A DNA stretch of 23,207 bases from a virus, in the IMG/VR virus record IMGVR_UViG_3300030109_006445, positions 1 to 23,207 of that record. One strand, written 5' to 3'. Positions 15,683 to 22,406 of this stretch are shown in pieces. The position numbers were made by a program, and so were the translations under genes. Every line of letters begins with the position of its first letter. The stretch's first letter is position 1. The notes beneath the pieces were generated by a model, which did no database searches, was not told where the DNA came from, and saw nothing but the letters and a program-made list of their open reading frames with translations.

Positions 15683-17329
15683 TTAACCCTCGCAAGACGA
15701 GCAATTCAATATTGATCTAGCTAGCTCTTGGCTTGGATTAGCACTCCTTTGATAATAAAAGCTTTTTACACCTTGTTCCCATCCAAAAATGAGGAGTTCA
15801 CTTACTTGTTTTGGTGGACATTTAGGAGAGATCATTAAATTGAGGCTTTGACCTTGGTCGATGTATTTTTGTCTTTGTGATGCTTGAATAACTATTTCTT
15901 TTTGAGAAATTTCACCAAAAGTTTTAAATACTTCTTTTTCTTCATCACTCAAAAAATCTAGATGCTGCACAGAACCTCCTTTTTGTAGAATAGATTTCCA
16001 AGTTGTCTGCGTATTCTTTTTCTTCTCTTCTAGAAGTTTTTCTAGATATGGATTTTTATAGGTAAACTTACCCTTGGCTAAATCCTTGGTAAAATAGTTG
16101 CTGTTAAGAGGTTCAATAGATGGTGACACCTGACCCAATATAAATGAACTTGAAGTTGTTGGAGCAATAGCCATCGTTGTCATATTGCGCTTACCATAAC
16201 CTTTTAAGTGTTCTGGCTCTCCCAAAAGAACAGCAAGATCTTCTGTGGCTTTTTGGGATTTTTGTTTTATTGTTTTGTGAATTTCTGTATTGAGGAATTT
16301 TGCCTCCATGCTTTCAAATCCAATCATTTCTTCTTGTAAAAAAGAGTGCCACCCTAAAACACCCAAGCCTAAAGCTCTTTGTTTTTTGGCAAAATTATGA
16401 GAAGCTTCCATGAAAGGAATTCCTTCTGTCTTCTGGATGTATTCCTCCATTACTGCATCGAGAAAATATGTTAATGTTTCTATTGCATCTGTCTCCTTAA
16501 TCTCGTTCCACTTGACTAAATTTAACGAGGATAAGCAACAAACAAAGGACTCCTTTTCTGAAGAGTGTAAAAATATTTCACTACAAAGATTAGATGCACT
16601 AATTTTTAACTTTTTGTCCTTGTAAGCTTTTGGCGCTCGTTTGTTAGCTGTATCTGTAAAAAACAAATAAGGGTATCCTGTCTCAAATCTCTTTTTGATA
16701 ATTGATGCCCATATGGTTCTTTTTTTTCTATCTCCCTCCATCAATGAACGCATCCATTCATCGGTGATACAAACCCCAAAAGACATTTCTTGAATTGGAT
16801 TGCCTTCGCTCCTAATTCTTAAAAACTCTGATATGTCAGGGTGTTCTACAGGTAAGTAAGCAGCAAAAGATCCTCTTCTAACATTACTTTGAGAAACAAC
16901 AGAGGAAACTTTATCATAAAGCTCCATAAAATGAACTGGTCCACTGGAGGTTCCCCCTGCTGAGATCTCTACTCCTCTTCCCCTTAAATCACCAAAATAA
17001 GCAGATGTTCCAGCACCATGCTTTGTTTGCATTCCCACTTCAGCTTGCTTGTCCAAGATGGCATCCATTCTGTCTTCAATAAACACACCATTGCAAGAGA
17101 TGGGCAATCCTCTCTTTCTTCCGAAGTTAGCCCAAATAGGGCTGGCTAATGAATAGAATCCGCGAGAAAGGTAATCTTCAAATTTTTTAGCAAATCCTTT
17201 TACTTTAAGATATTTTTCCGCAGCAACAGCAATGTTGTTACCTCTCTCTTCAGCAGATTCACCTGTTTGTAAATACCCTCTTTTTAGAAAATCGCGAGAG
17301 TCCTTATTAAGCCATTTATATTTCGTCAT
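15683..17329 (-). CDS. nrdA: Ribonucleotide reductase class I large subunit (short form)
   Basis: This is the catalytic subunit that would reduce ribonucleotides to deoxyribonucleotides for phage DNA synthesis. Visible catalytic residues are Cys79 in LPISCNGVF, the Asn247/Cys249/Glu251 set in SASNLCSEIF, Cys264/265 in SFVCCLSSLN, the Tyr-Tyr radical pair in KSFYYQRSA, and the C-terminal Cys-x-x-Cys at 543-546 (NCSSCEG). At 548 residues it is far shorter than E. coli or T4 NrdA (about 750). It starts directly in the core domain, so the N-terminal ATP-cone, and with it the dATP off-switch, is missing. Short forms of this kind are known in phages. The ATG overlaps the nrdB stop as TAATG, so the two subunits are translationally coupled. 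Confidence 0.95.
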   Translation of the reverse strand: MTKYKWLNKDSRDFLKRGYLQTGESAEERGNNIAVAAEKYLKVKGFAKKFEDYLSRGFYSLASPIWANFGRKRGLPISCNGVFIEDRMDAILDKQAEVGMQTKHGAGTSAYFGDLRGRGVEISAGGTSSGPVHFMELYDKVSSVVSQSNVRRGSFAAYLPVEHPDISEFLRIRSEGNPIQEMSFGVCITDEWMRSLMEGDRKKRTIWASIIKKRFETGYPYLFFTDTANKRAPKAYKDKKLKISASNLCSEIFLHSSEKESFVCCLSSLNLVKWNEIKETDAIETLTYFLDAVMEEYIQKTEGIPFMEASHNFAKKQRALGLGVLGWHSFLQEEMIGFESMEAKFLNTEIHKTIKQKSQKATEDLAVLLGEPEHLKGYGKRNMTTMAIAPTTSSSFILGQVSPSIEPLNSNYFTKDLAKGKFTYKNPYLEKLLEEKKKNTQTTWKSILQKGGSVQHLDFLSDEEKEVFKTFGEISQKEIVIQASQRQKYIDQGQSLNLMISPKCPPKQVSELLIFGWEQGVKSFYYQRSANPSQELARSILNCSSCEG

Positions 17330-18300
17330 TAAAAAAGATCGTCAGCGTCAAATGTTTGAGAATTCTTAGAGTATTCCACGGGTCTAGAATGGAAGAAGTC
17401 GGTGGCATTATTGCCTAATAATTCTTCTTCGAACCACATTGTATCTTCCAATAAAGAAGTGTCAACATCAAACGCTGAATCAAAACCAATTTTTTCAAGA
17501 GAGTCATTTATTCTGTTTTTTATGAACTCTTTCAAGATGTCGGCATTGAGACCTTTTTCATTAAATCCATTTACCATCCAATCAATAATATTGCTTTCTG
17601 CAATAAAGGCGGCTTTAGCTTCTGTCGCTATTCTTTCTTCAAGCTCTTCATCAAAAAGCTCTGGGTGCTCGCTACGGATCGTGTTGATTATTTTAATCCC
17701 AGCCAGCGCATGAATGTTTTCTTCATTCCTAGTATATTTGACTTGCTGTCCAGTATCTTTAAGGACATTCCTATAACGATTAAACCAGTTAATAATATAA
17801 AATTGCGAAAACAGAGAAACATTCTCCACAAAAAGCGTGAAAAGAATGATGGAGTATACATATTGTTTTTTGGAGTCTTTGTAAAATTTGTGATTATATT
17901 TACGAAGGTATTTGACCCTTCCTTCAATGAAATCAAGTTCCAGATTTTTTTCGAAAATATCCTCTAGCCCCAAGACTTTAAGTAGTCTTTCATATGCATT
18001 GTTGTGAATAACTTCGATGTTGGCCATCACATATCCTAAATCAGTCAAGCTGGGATGAGGAAGGTTGTCCCCAAGTTTGCTCCAAAACTTCTTAACTGCC
18101 ACTTCAATCTGCCCAATAGCAGAAAGAGTTCGGATAATCATCTCTCTCTCGTCTTCATTTAAATTGACGTTAAAATCCTGAATATCGCTACTAAAGCTAA
18201 ATTCTTTGTCGGTCCAAAAACCGTTATGCATTGCCTCTATAAACTCCTGCGCCCATGGGTAATGATCGGGCTTCCTTGATACTTGTTCTTCGAAAATCAT
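17329..18300 (-). CDS. nrdB: Ribonucleotide reductase class I small subunit
   Basis: This is the di-metal ferritin-like subunit that generates and holds the radical used by NrdA. The metal ligands can be followed: Glu66 in GQIEVAV, Glu96 and His99 in NIEVIHNNAY, Glu159 in LFVENVSLF, and Glu194 and His197 in RNEENIHA. Tyr103 sits where the radical tyrosine of standard class Ia enzymes lies. The first ligand is Glu rather than the Asp of E. coli. The C-terminus ends FDADDLF, an acidic tail of the kind that docks on the large subunit. At 323 residues the length is normal. It is the first gene of the leftward block, and a candidate sigma70 promoter lies just upstream. Confidence 0.95.
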   Translation of the reverse strand: MIFEEQVSRKPDHYPWAQEFIEAMHNGFWTDKEFSFSSDIQDFNVNLNEDEREMIIRTLSAIGQIEVAVKKFWSKLGDNLPHPSLTDLGYVMANIEVIHNNAYERLLKVLGLEDIFEKNLELDFIEGRVKYLRKYNHKFYKDSKKQYVYSIILFTLFVENVSLFSQFYIINWFNRYRNVLKDTGQQVKYTRNEENIHALAGIKIINTIRSEHPELFDEELEERIATEAKAAFIAESNIIDWMVNGFNEKGLNADILKEFIKNRINDSLEKIGFDSAFDVDTSLLEDTMWFEEELLGNNATDFFHSRPVEYSKNSQTFDADDLF

Positions 18301-18309
18301 GACTAAACA

Positions 18310-18339
18310 ATTTTACACTTAGCAGTATGCCTCTGTCAA
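18310..18339 (-). promoter_or_regulatory. Candidate sigma70 promoter for the leftward block
   Basis: On the minus strand TTGACA (18339-18334) and TAAAAT (18315-18310) are separated by 18 bases. Initiation would fall only a few bases before the nrdB ATG at 18300, implying a leaderless or nearly leaderless message. The -35 is perfect; the -10 has one mismatch and the spacing is one base long. Confidence 0.45.
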
Positions 18340-18368
18340 GTCAATATCAAAATTTCCGAAAATTTAAT

Positions 18369-18396
18369 TTGACAAACAAAAAGTCTCCCGTATAAT
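18369..18396 (+). promoter_or_regulatory. Near-consensus sigma70 promoter for the rightward block
   Basis: TTGACA (18369-18374) and TATAAT (18391-18396) are both perfect and separated by 16 bases. The start of transcription would be near 18403, giving a leader of over 100 bases before the sigma-like gene. This would let the host polymerase transcribe the block early. A short CCGT-GAA-ACGG hairpin (18400-18410) sits at the predicted start. Confidence 0.75.
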
Positions 18397-18452
18397 ATAC
18401 CGTGAAACGGAGACAACGATTCTTCTTTTCCTAACGTAAAAGGTAAAGTATT

Positions 18453-18475
18453 ACGTTTTACTTACAGTAAAACGT
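18453..18475 (+). promoter_or_regulatory. Perfect hairpin in the leader of the sigma-like gene
   Basis: ACGTTTTACT and AGTAAAACGT form a perfect 10-base-pair stem with a TAC loop. A third copy of the GTAAAA arm lies upstream (18436-18441) and could pair with the TTTTAC arm instead. No U-run follows, so this is not a simple terminator. It may be an operator or an RNA switch between the early promoter and the late-type promoter. Confidence 0.55.
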
Positions 18476-18477
18476 TA

Positions 18478-18485
18478 TATAAATA
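18478..18485 (+). promoter_or_regulatory. T4 late-promoter motif (TATAAATA)
   Basis: The exact T4 late -10 consensus TATAAATA lies 35 bases before the GTG of the gp55-like gene, with no recognisable -35. In T4 this motif is used by gp55-bearing RNA polymerase. Here it would suggest self-activation of the sigma-like gene, but the stretch is very AT-rich and chance is possible. Confidence 0.45.
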
Positions 18486-18519
18486 TAATATAAAATCAGG
18501 AATTGAACTTTCAGTTTTT

Positions 18520-19128
18520 GTGGAAAAAGGTAAATCAGAGTATAGAATGGAGTCGATGAACAGTGATTTGACTCTAATTTCTAAGATTCAGGACGATAAT
18601 GATCAGGATAGTCTGATGGTGATCATTGATCGTCATTCTGGTATTTTTCATTCAATGGTGAATCATTTCATGTCTCACCCCCAAAACTCTCTAGACAAAA
18701 GTCAGATAGTAGGAGAGAAAGATTCAACCATCTATTCTGCCGCTCTAAATTACGATCCCGATAGGAAAACAAAATTTTCTACCCACTTAGCAAACCAAAC
18801 CAAGTGGAAATGCCTTAATGCTCTCAATAAAAGAAAAAAGAATAAAGAAATTTTTATTGATGATGAATACACTTACGTTGAACCCAGTTGTGACTCTTTT
18901 ATCACGGATATCAATAAAGGAGAAGCGATGTCTGTGTTTAAAAAGTGCCTAAAGGAAGAAAAAGACGAAAGGGTAAAAAAAATAGTTGACATGCGATATG
19001 AGGCAGGTAATAATAAGCTCATGCCTTGGAGATATATTGCGGAAGAGCTAAATATGAGTATTCAAGGATGTATTAATGTTCACAATAAATTTATTAACAA
19101 AGTAAAAAAAGAAGGAAATTATGTTTAA
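18520..19128 (+). CDS. gp55-like RNA polymerase sigma factor for late transcription
   Basis: This 202-residue product resembles the small sigma factors that redirect host RNA polymerase to late phage promoters. An IIDRHSGIFHSMVNHFM helix and KFSTHLANQTKWKCLNALNK (residues 85-104) match sigma region 2 as seen in gp55-type proteins. A C-terminal helix-turn-helix-like stretch, PWRYIAEELNMSIQGCINVH (169-188), could be a region-4-like element. The GTG at 18520 gives the longest form but has no ribosome binding site. ATG at 18547 or 18556, the latter with GGAG just upstream, may be the true start. It is preceded by the early promoter, hairpin and late-type motif described separately. It overlaps the SSB gene by eight bases. 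The sigma role is inferred from region 2 and context. Confidence 0.7.
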   Translation: MEKGKSEYRMESMNSDLTLISKIQDDNDQDSLMVIIDRHSGIFHSMVNHFMSHPQNSLDKSQIVGEKDSTIYSAALNYDPDRKTKFSTHLANQTKWKCLNALNKRKKNKEIFIDDEYTYVEPSCDSFITDINKGEAMSVFKKCLKEEKDERVKKIVDMRYEAGNNKLMPWRYIAEELNMSIQGCINVHNKFINKVKKEGNYV

Positions 19129-19483
19129 TTCAATCACAGCAGCAGCATATCTAGTAAAAGATCCTGAGGTTCGTCAAACTAGCAATGGTAAAAAAGTTGC
19201 AAATCTTAGGGTTGGTATTTCAACATCAAACGCTAAAACAAAATGTTTTATTGATATTGAATACTGGGACAAGACTGCTGAAATTGCAGAAAAATACCTC
19301 AGTAAAGGAAGAGAATTTATTGTTCAAGGAGAACTCTGTATGTCTTCTTGGGAAAAGGATGGTAAAAACTTTAGCAAATATCACATCAGAGGAAAAGATT
19401 TGCAATTTTTGAGTTCTGCTAAAAAATCCGACTCTGGTGGGGACAACAAATCATCCGAAGAAACTGACGATGTTCCTTTTTAA
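19121..19483 (+). CDS. ssb: Single-stranded DNA-binding protein, bacterial type
   Basis: This OB-fold protein would coat single-stranded DNA at the fork. Residues 1-105 match the SSB fold: an N-terminal strand MFNSITAAAYLVKDPEVRQT, then KKVANLRVGIST, DIEYWDKTAEIAEKYLSKGR and FIVQGELCMSSWEKDG. The remainder is a Ser/Gly-rich linker ending ETDDVPF, the acidic tip that in bacterial SSBs binds partner proteins such as helicases, primase and repair enzymes. This is a cellular-type SSB rather than T4 gp32, though the other replication genes here are T4-like. At 120 residues it is shorter than E. coli SSB (about 178), mainly in the linker. AAGGA five bases before the ATG is a good ribosome binding site. 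Confidence 0.92.
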   Translation: MFNSITAAAYLVKDPEVRQTSNGKKVANLRVGISTSNAKTKCFIDIEYWDKTAEIAEKYLSKGREFIVQGELCMSSWEKDGKNFSKYHIRGKDLQFLSSAKKSDSGGDNKSSEETDDVPF

Positions 19484-20562
19484 TGAAATTAATATTAGAA
19501 GCACCATTTAATAGCTTAAGTTTTGGCAATGTTGCTCTAAACATTGTTAGAGAGTTGCATAGAAAAAATGTCTCCTTGTCTATTTTTCCATCTGGAGATC
19601 TAGACTTTAAGGCTTATGAAATAGCTGATGATTTAAAAAAATACATCGAAGATTCCATAAATAATAGATGGAAAAATATTTCAGCAGAAACCCCCTCTCT
19701 TAAACTGTGGCATTTAAATGGAAGTGAGAATAGGAAAACAAAAGATCAATATCTTTTTACTTTCTATGAATGCAATCAACCTACAGAAGTAGAAACTAAA
19801 ATTTGTGGTTTACAAGACAAAACGTTCTTTAGCTCAAGAGAGGCAAAGAAACATTTTACGGATAAAGGGCTTACTAATTGTAAGTTTATCCCTTTGGGCT
19901 TTGACGAAGATTTTAAAACCACAGACAAAGAATATTTAAAAGATACTATCCATTTTGGTTTAATGGGTAAGTTTGAAAAAAGAAAACATACTCAAAAAAT
20001 AATCAAAACTTGGGTCAAGAAATACGGTAACAATCCAAAATATCAACTTTCTTGTTGTATTTCTAATCCGTTCTTTAAGCCTGAACAAATGCAAGGTCTA
20101 TGGAATGACACTCTTGAAGGAGTCAATTATAATAATTTAAATATTATTCCCCATTTGCAAAGAAACAGTGAGGTTAATGAATTATTAAACGCAATTGATA
20201 TTGATCTAACTGGTTTGTCGGGTGGCGAGGGTTGGAACTTGCCAGCATTCAATGCAACATGTTTAGGTAAGTGGAGCGTGGTTTTGAATGCAACATCACA
20301 CAAAGACTGGGCTACAGAAGAGAACTCTATTTTAATTGAGCCTTCTGGAGAAATGCCAGCCGAAGATGGGGTGTTCTTTAAAAAAGACTCCCTCTTTAAT
20401 CAGGGAACATTTTATACTTGGTCTGAAGATCAGGCTTTAGAAGCTATGGAGAAAGCTGAGTCTAAGGTGGGTCAAATTAACACTGAGGGTGTCAAGATGG
20501 GGGACACTATGACATATTCTAAAACTGTTGATTCTATTTTAGACTGTATATACAGCAGTTGA
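19483..20562 (+). CDS. GT-B glycosyltransferase, separate from the main cluster
   Basis: This 359-residue protein has the two-domain GT-B look. The N-terminal half starts KLILEAPFNSLSFGNVALNI, an acceptor-domain strand followed by a glycine loop. The C-terminal donor half begins near FGLMGKFEKRKHTQKIIKTW and contains LSGGEGWNLPAFNATCLG, a donor-site motif like those of GT4 enzymes. No membrane anchor is visible. The ATG overlaps the SSB stop as TAATG, so it is translated with SSB, although its function should lie in glycan synthesis. It is the only sugar gene on the rightward strand and lies about 4.3 kb from the main cluster. It could act with that cluster or independently, for example on DNA or virion protein. 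Confidence 0.75.
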   Translation: MKLILEAPFNSLSFGNVALNIVRELHRKNVSLSIFPSGDLDFKAYEIADDLKKYIEDSINNRWKNISAETPSLKLWHLNGSENRKTKDQYLFTFYECNQPTEVETKICGLQDKTFFSSREAKKHFTDKGLTNCKFIPLGFDEDFKTTDKEYLKDTIHFGLMGKFEKRKHTQKIIKTWVKKYGNNPKYQLSCCISNPFFKPEQMQGLWNDTLEGVNYNNLNIIPHLQRNSEVNELLNAIDIDLTGLSGGEGWNLPAFNATCLGKWSVVLNATSHKDWATEENSILIEPSGEMPAEDGVFFKKDSLFNQGTFYTWSEDQALEAMEKAESKVGQINTEGVKMGDTMTYSKTVDSILDCIYSS

Positions 20563-20587
20563 AGAATGGCACCTTAAGTGCTATAAT
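20559..20587 (+). promoter_or_regulatory. Candidate promoter for hsp20
   Basis: A perfect TATAAT (20582-20587) lies 17 bases after TTGAAG (20559-20564), a four-of-six match to the -35 consensus. Transcription would begin almost at the Hsp20 ATG (20596), giving a leaderless message. No ribosome binding site is visible before that ATG, which agrees with this idea. Confidence 0.45.
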
Positions 20588-20595
20588 ATAAGTAT

Positions 20596-20931
20596 ATGAA
20601 TACTTTAATTAATTCCCTTTTCAATGGTTTAAATGATCTCTCTCCAAGAGATCTAATGATTAGAAAAAAATCTTGCGTTTCTGATACAGGAGATGTTTAT
20701 GTGGCAGAAGTAGAGTTGGCTGGATTCTCTAAAAAAGATATCAACATTAGTATTACTGATGGAGTTGTAGAGCTTGAGGCAAAAAACAAAGATCGCTCTC
20801 AGAAATTTAAATTACATTTAAATGATTTAGTTTCGGAGGATCATGTATCTGCTGAGATGAAGAATGGATTGTTAAAATTAACTCTCCCAAAGAAAACTGT
20901 ATCAGAGGCAAAACAAATCGAAATCAAGTAA
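20596..20931 (+). CDS. Small heat-shock protein, Hsp20/alpha-crystallin family
   Basis: This ATP-independent chaperone would hold unfolding proteins, perhaps during virion assembly or host stress. Residues about 30-105 form the alpha-crystallin domain: VAEVELAGFSKKDINISITD, VVELEAKNKD, and the conserved C-terminal AEMKNGLLKLTLPKK. The short N-terminal arm (MNTLINSLFNGLNDL) is typical, and the tail ends QIEIK, close to the I-x-I motif used in oligomer formation. At 111 residues it is compact. Hsp20 genes are common in T4-like phages of marine bacteria. A candidate promoter sits just upstream, and the stop overlaps the next ATG by one base (TAATG). Confidence 0.92.
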   Translation: MNTLINSLFNGLNDLSPRDLMIRKKSCVSDTGDVYVAEVELAGFSKKDINISITDGVVELEAKNKDRSQKFKLHLNDLVSEDHVSAEMKNGLLKLTLPKKTVSEAKQIEIK

Positions 20932-21314
20932 TGCCTATTTATGTTTACAAACATCCCGAACAAGAAGAATACCGTGAGGTTGTTCAGGGGATGAATGATG
21001 AACATGTTTATTCTGAAGATGGCGTTGAATGGAGCAGGGTTTTTCTTGCTCCCAACGCATCTATAGATAATTCAATTGATCCTTTTAGTAAGCAACAATA
21101 TTTAGAAGCGACAAAAAATAAAAAAGGCACTGTTGGAGACATGATGAATCTATCAGCAGAACTTAGTCAAAAACGAGCAGATAAATCTGGAGGTCTAGAT
21201 CCTGTTAAAGAGAAATTCTTTGATAACTATGCCAAGGAAAGGGGTGGCTCTGAACACCCTGATAGACCAAAGAAAGTTTACGAAAGTAAAAACGTAAAGG
21301 TTGAGTATGATTAG
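20931..21314 (+). CDS. FmdB-like small protein lacking zinc cysteines
   Basis: This 127-residue protein starts MPIYVYKHPEQEEYREVVQG, which resembles the start of FmdB-type zinc-ribbon proteins (a MPxYxY strand then a Glu-rich loop). It has no Cys pairs, so a zinc ribbon cannot form. Related proteins, often called hypothetical, are common in marine T4-like phages as I recall. The middle reads WSRVFLAPNASID, and the second half is charged and probably helical (AELSQKRADKSG, EKFFDNYAKERG). It follows hsp20 with a one-base overlap and ends with its stop overlapping the convergent structural gene. Its function is unknown; a virion or assembly-associated role is only a guess. Confidence 0.6.
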   Translation: MPIYVYKHPEQEEYREVVQGMNDEHVYSEDGVEWSRVFLAPNASIDNSIDPFSKQQYLEATKNKKGTVGDMMNLSAELSQKRADKSGGLDPVKEKFFDNYAKERGGSEHPDRPKKVYESKNVKVEYD

Positions 21315-22405
21315 TAGGGTGTTCCACTAAGTCTTAATCCTTTTTCTTCAGTTACTTTAAAACTAAAGTCAGCACTAAAGTTCATTACATTATTTATACC
21401 CATGGTATAGTTGTAAGATGATAGCTTCGCATCTTGAACTTCATAAATTAATTTTTTGTTTCCAGAGGCTATTACACATTCAAAACTATAGTTTTCATCA
21501 TTGTCTAACACTCCAGTCAGGAATCCGTCATCAAAACCTGACACCAAGGAAGACACACTAAATGATCCATCAGCAGGAAATTGCGCTTTCCTATTATATG
21601 GAAAATTGTTTCCTAGTCCATAAGACGATACCCTAGACAAATTAACTTGCATATCTACAGACTGAACAAGATGAACTCCTGATAAGTTTTGTCCCCCTAC
21701 CTGTAAATTTTGTAGGGTTATACTACTATTCGGGTCTGTGGGATTAACAATGGGAGGAGTAATATCATTGCTCGTTCCAGGATCAATTTCAAAAATGCAA
21801 CGTTTAACATTGTCGTTATTTCCTCCAGTCAAGTTTATAGCTGGCATTTCCATTGAGGTTCCAGTTAAACTTTCATAAACCATATTAGAAGCAATATAGC
21901 TAGTGGTAACTAGCGGTAGACCACCAATTGAATAAGATAAAGAATATGAATTAGTATAGCAGTTTCCAAAAGCTAAACAATCAAAACCCGTGAGATTAAA
22001 AACATCACTACCACCCGTTATTACATCATAAGGCTCATAAGTTGCATTTTCAGGAGGAAGCACTACATAAAAGTTAGTGCTGTAATTAGAAACACCCCCA
22101 AACATTTGTTTATAATTTATCCATGCATTTTGTGAAAAAAGACCGAAACTTTCGTTCGCCAAGGATGGCTCTGGTATATAAGAAAAATTTAATTCAATGT
22201 CAGGTTGTCTATTAAGTTGGCGAAAAGATAAGTCTTGAGTTCCTAGCTGTTTAGGTTCCTCTCTAGACATTCCCACACTATAGCTAAAATTCTGAACTAA
22301 TTTATAAGGTTGAATAGTGGTATCACTTGGATCAAAAGCATTTCCTCCCCCCTCTCCAACAAGAACGGCTGCGTCATCACTTTGTATGGCTATAGATCTA
22401 GGCAT
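21311..22405 (-). CDS. Putative virion/tail structural protein
   Basis: This 364-residue protein is rich in beta-type sequence and in Ser, Asn, Gly and Tyr, as is usual for phage structural proteins. It begins RSIAIQSDDAAVLVGEGG and has repeated strand-like segments, such as VQNFSYSVGMSREEP, IELNFSYIPEP, MQVNLSRVSSYGLG and VMNFSADFSFKV. The alternating pattern of short strands suggests a tail-tube or tail-baseplate-type beta fold, but I do not recognise a named family. It is translated one base after the upstream structural gene and converges on the rightward block with overlapping stops. Tail tube or baseplate component is the most likely role, on composition and neighbourhood only. Confidence 0.55.
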   Translation of the reverse strand: MPRSIAIQSDDAAVLVGEGGGNAFDPSDTTIQPYKLVQNFSYSVGMSREEPKQLGTQDLSFRQLNRQPDIELNFSYIPEPSLANESFGLFSQNAWINYKQMFGGVSNYSTNFYVVLPPENATYEPYDVITGGSDVFNLTGFDCLAFGNCYTNSYSLSYSIGGLPLVTTSYIASNMVYESLTGTSMEMPAINLTGGNNDNVKRCIFEIDPGTSNDITPPIVNPTDPNSSITLQNLQVGGQNLSGVHLVQSVDMQVNLSRVSSYGLGNNFPYNRKAQFPADGSFSVSSLVSGFDDGFLTGVLDNDENYSFECVIASGNKKLIYEVQDAKLSSYNYTMGINNVMNFSADFSFKVTEEKGLRLSGTPY

Positions 22406-22406
22406 T

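Noticed and set aside
17688-17936. An 82-residue minus-strand open frame inside nrdB
   Set aside because: It is an out-of-frame shadow of the conserved nrdB coding sequence and has no start signal of its own.
17402-17967. Two plus-strand open frames of about 100 residues opposite nrdB
   Set aside because: They lie wholly antisense to nrdB, whose metal-ligand motifs are intact. Their products have low-complexity Ser or Phe/Ile-rich sequence with no recognisable motif.
18453-18475. Rho-independent terminator reading of the perfect hairpin
   Set aside because: The stem is strong enough, but it is followed by TATATAAATA rather than a T-run, and a gene on the same strand follows closely.
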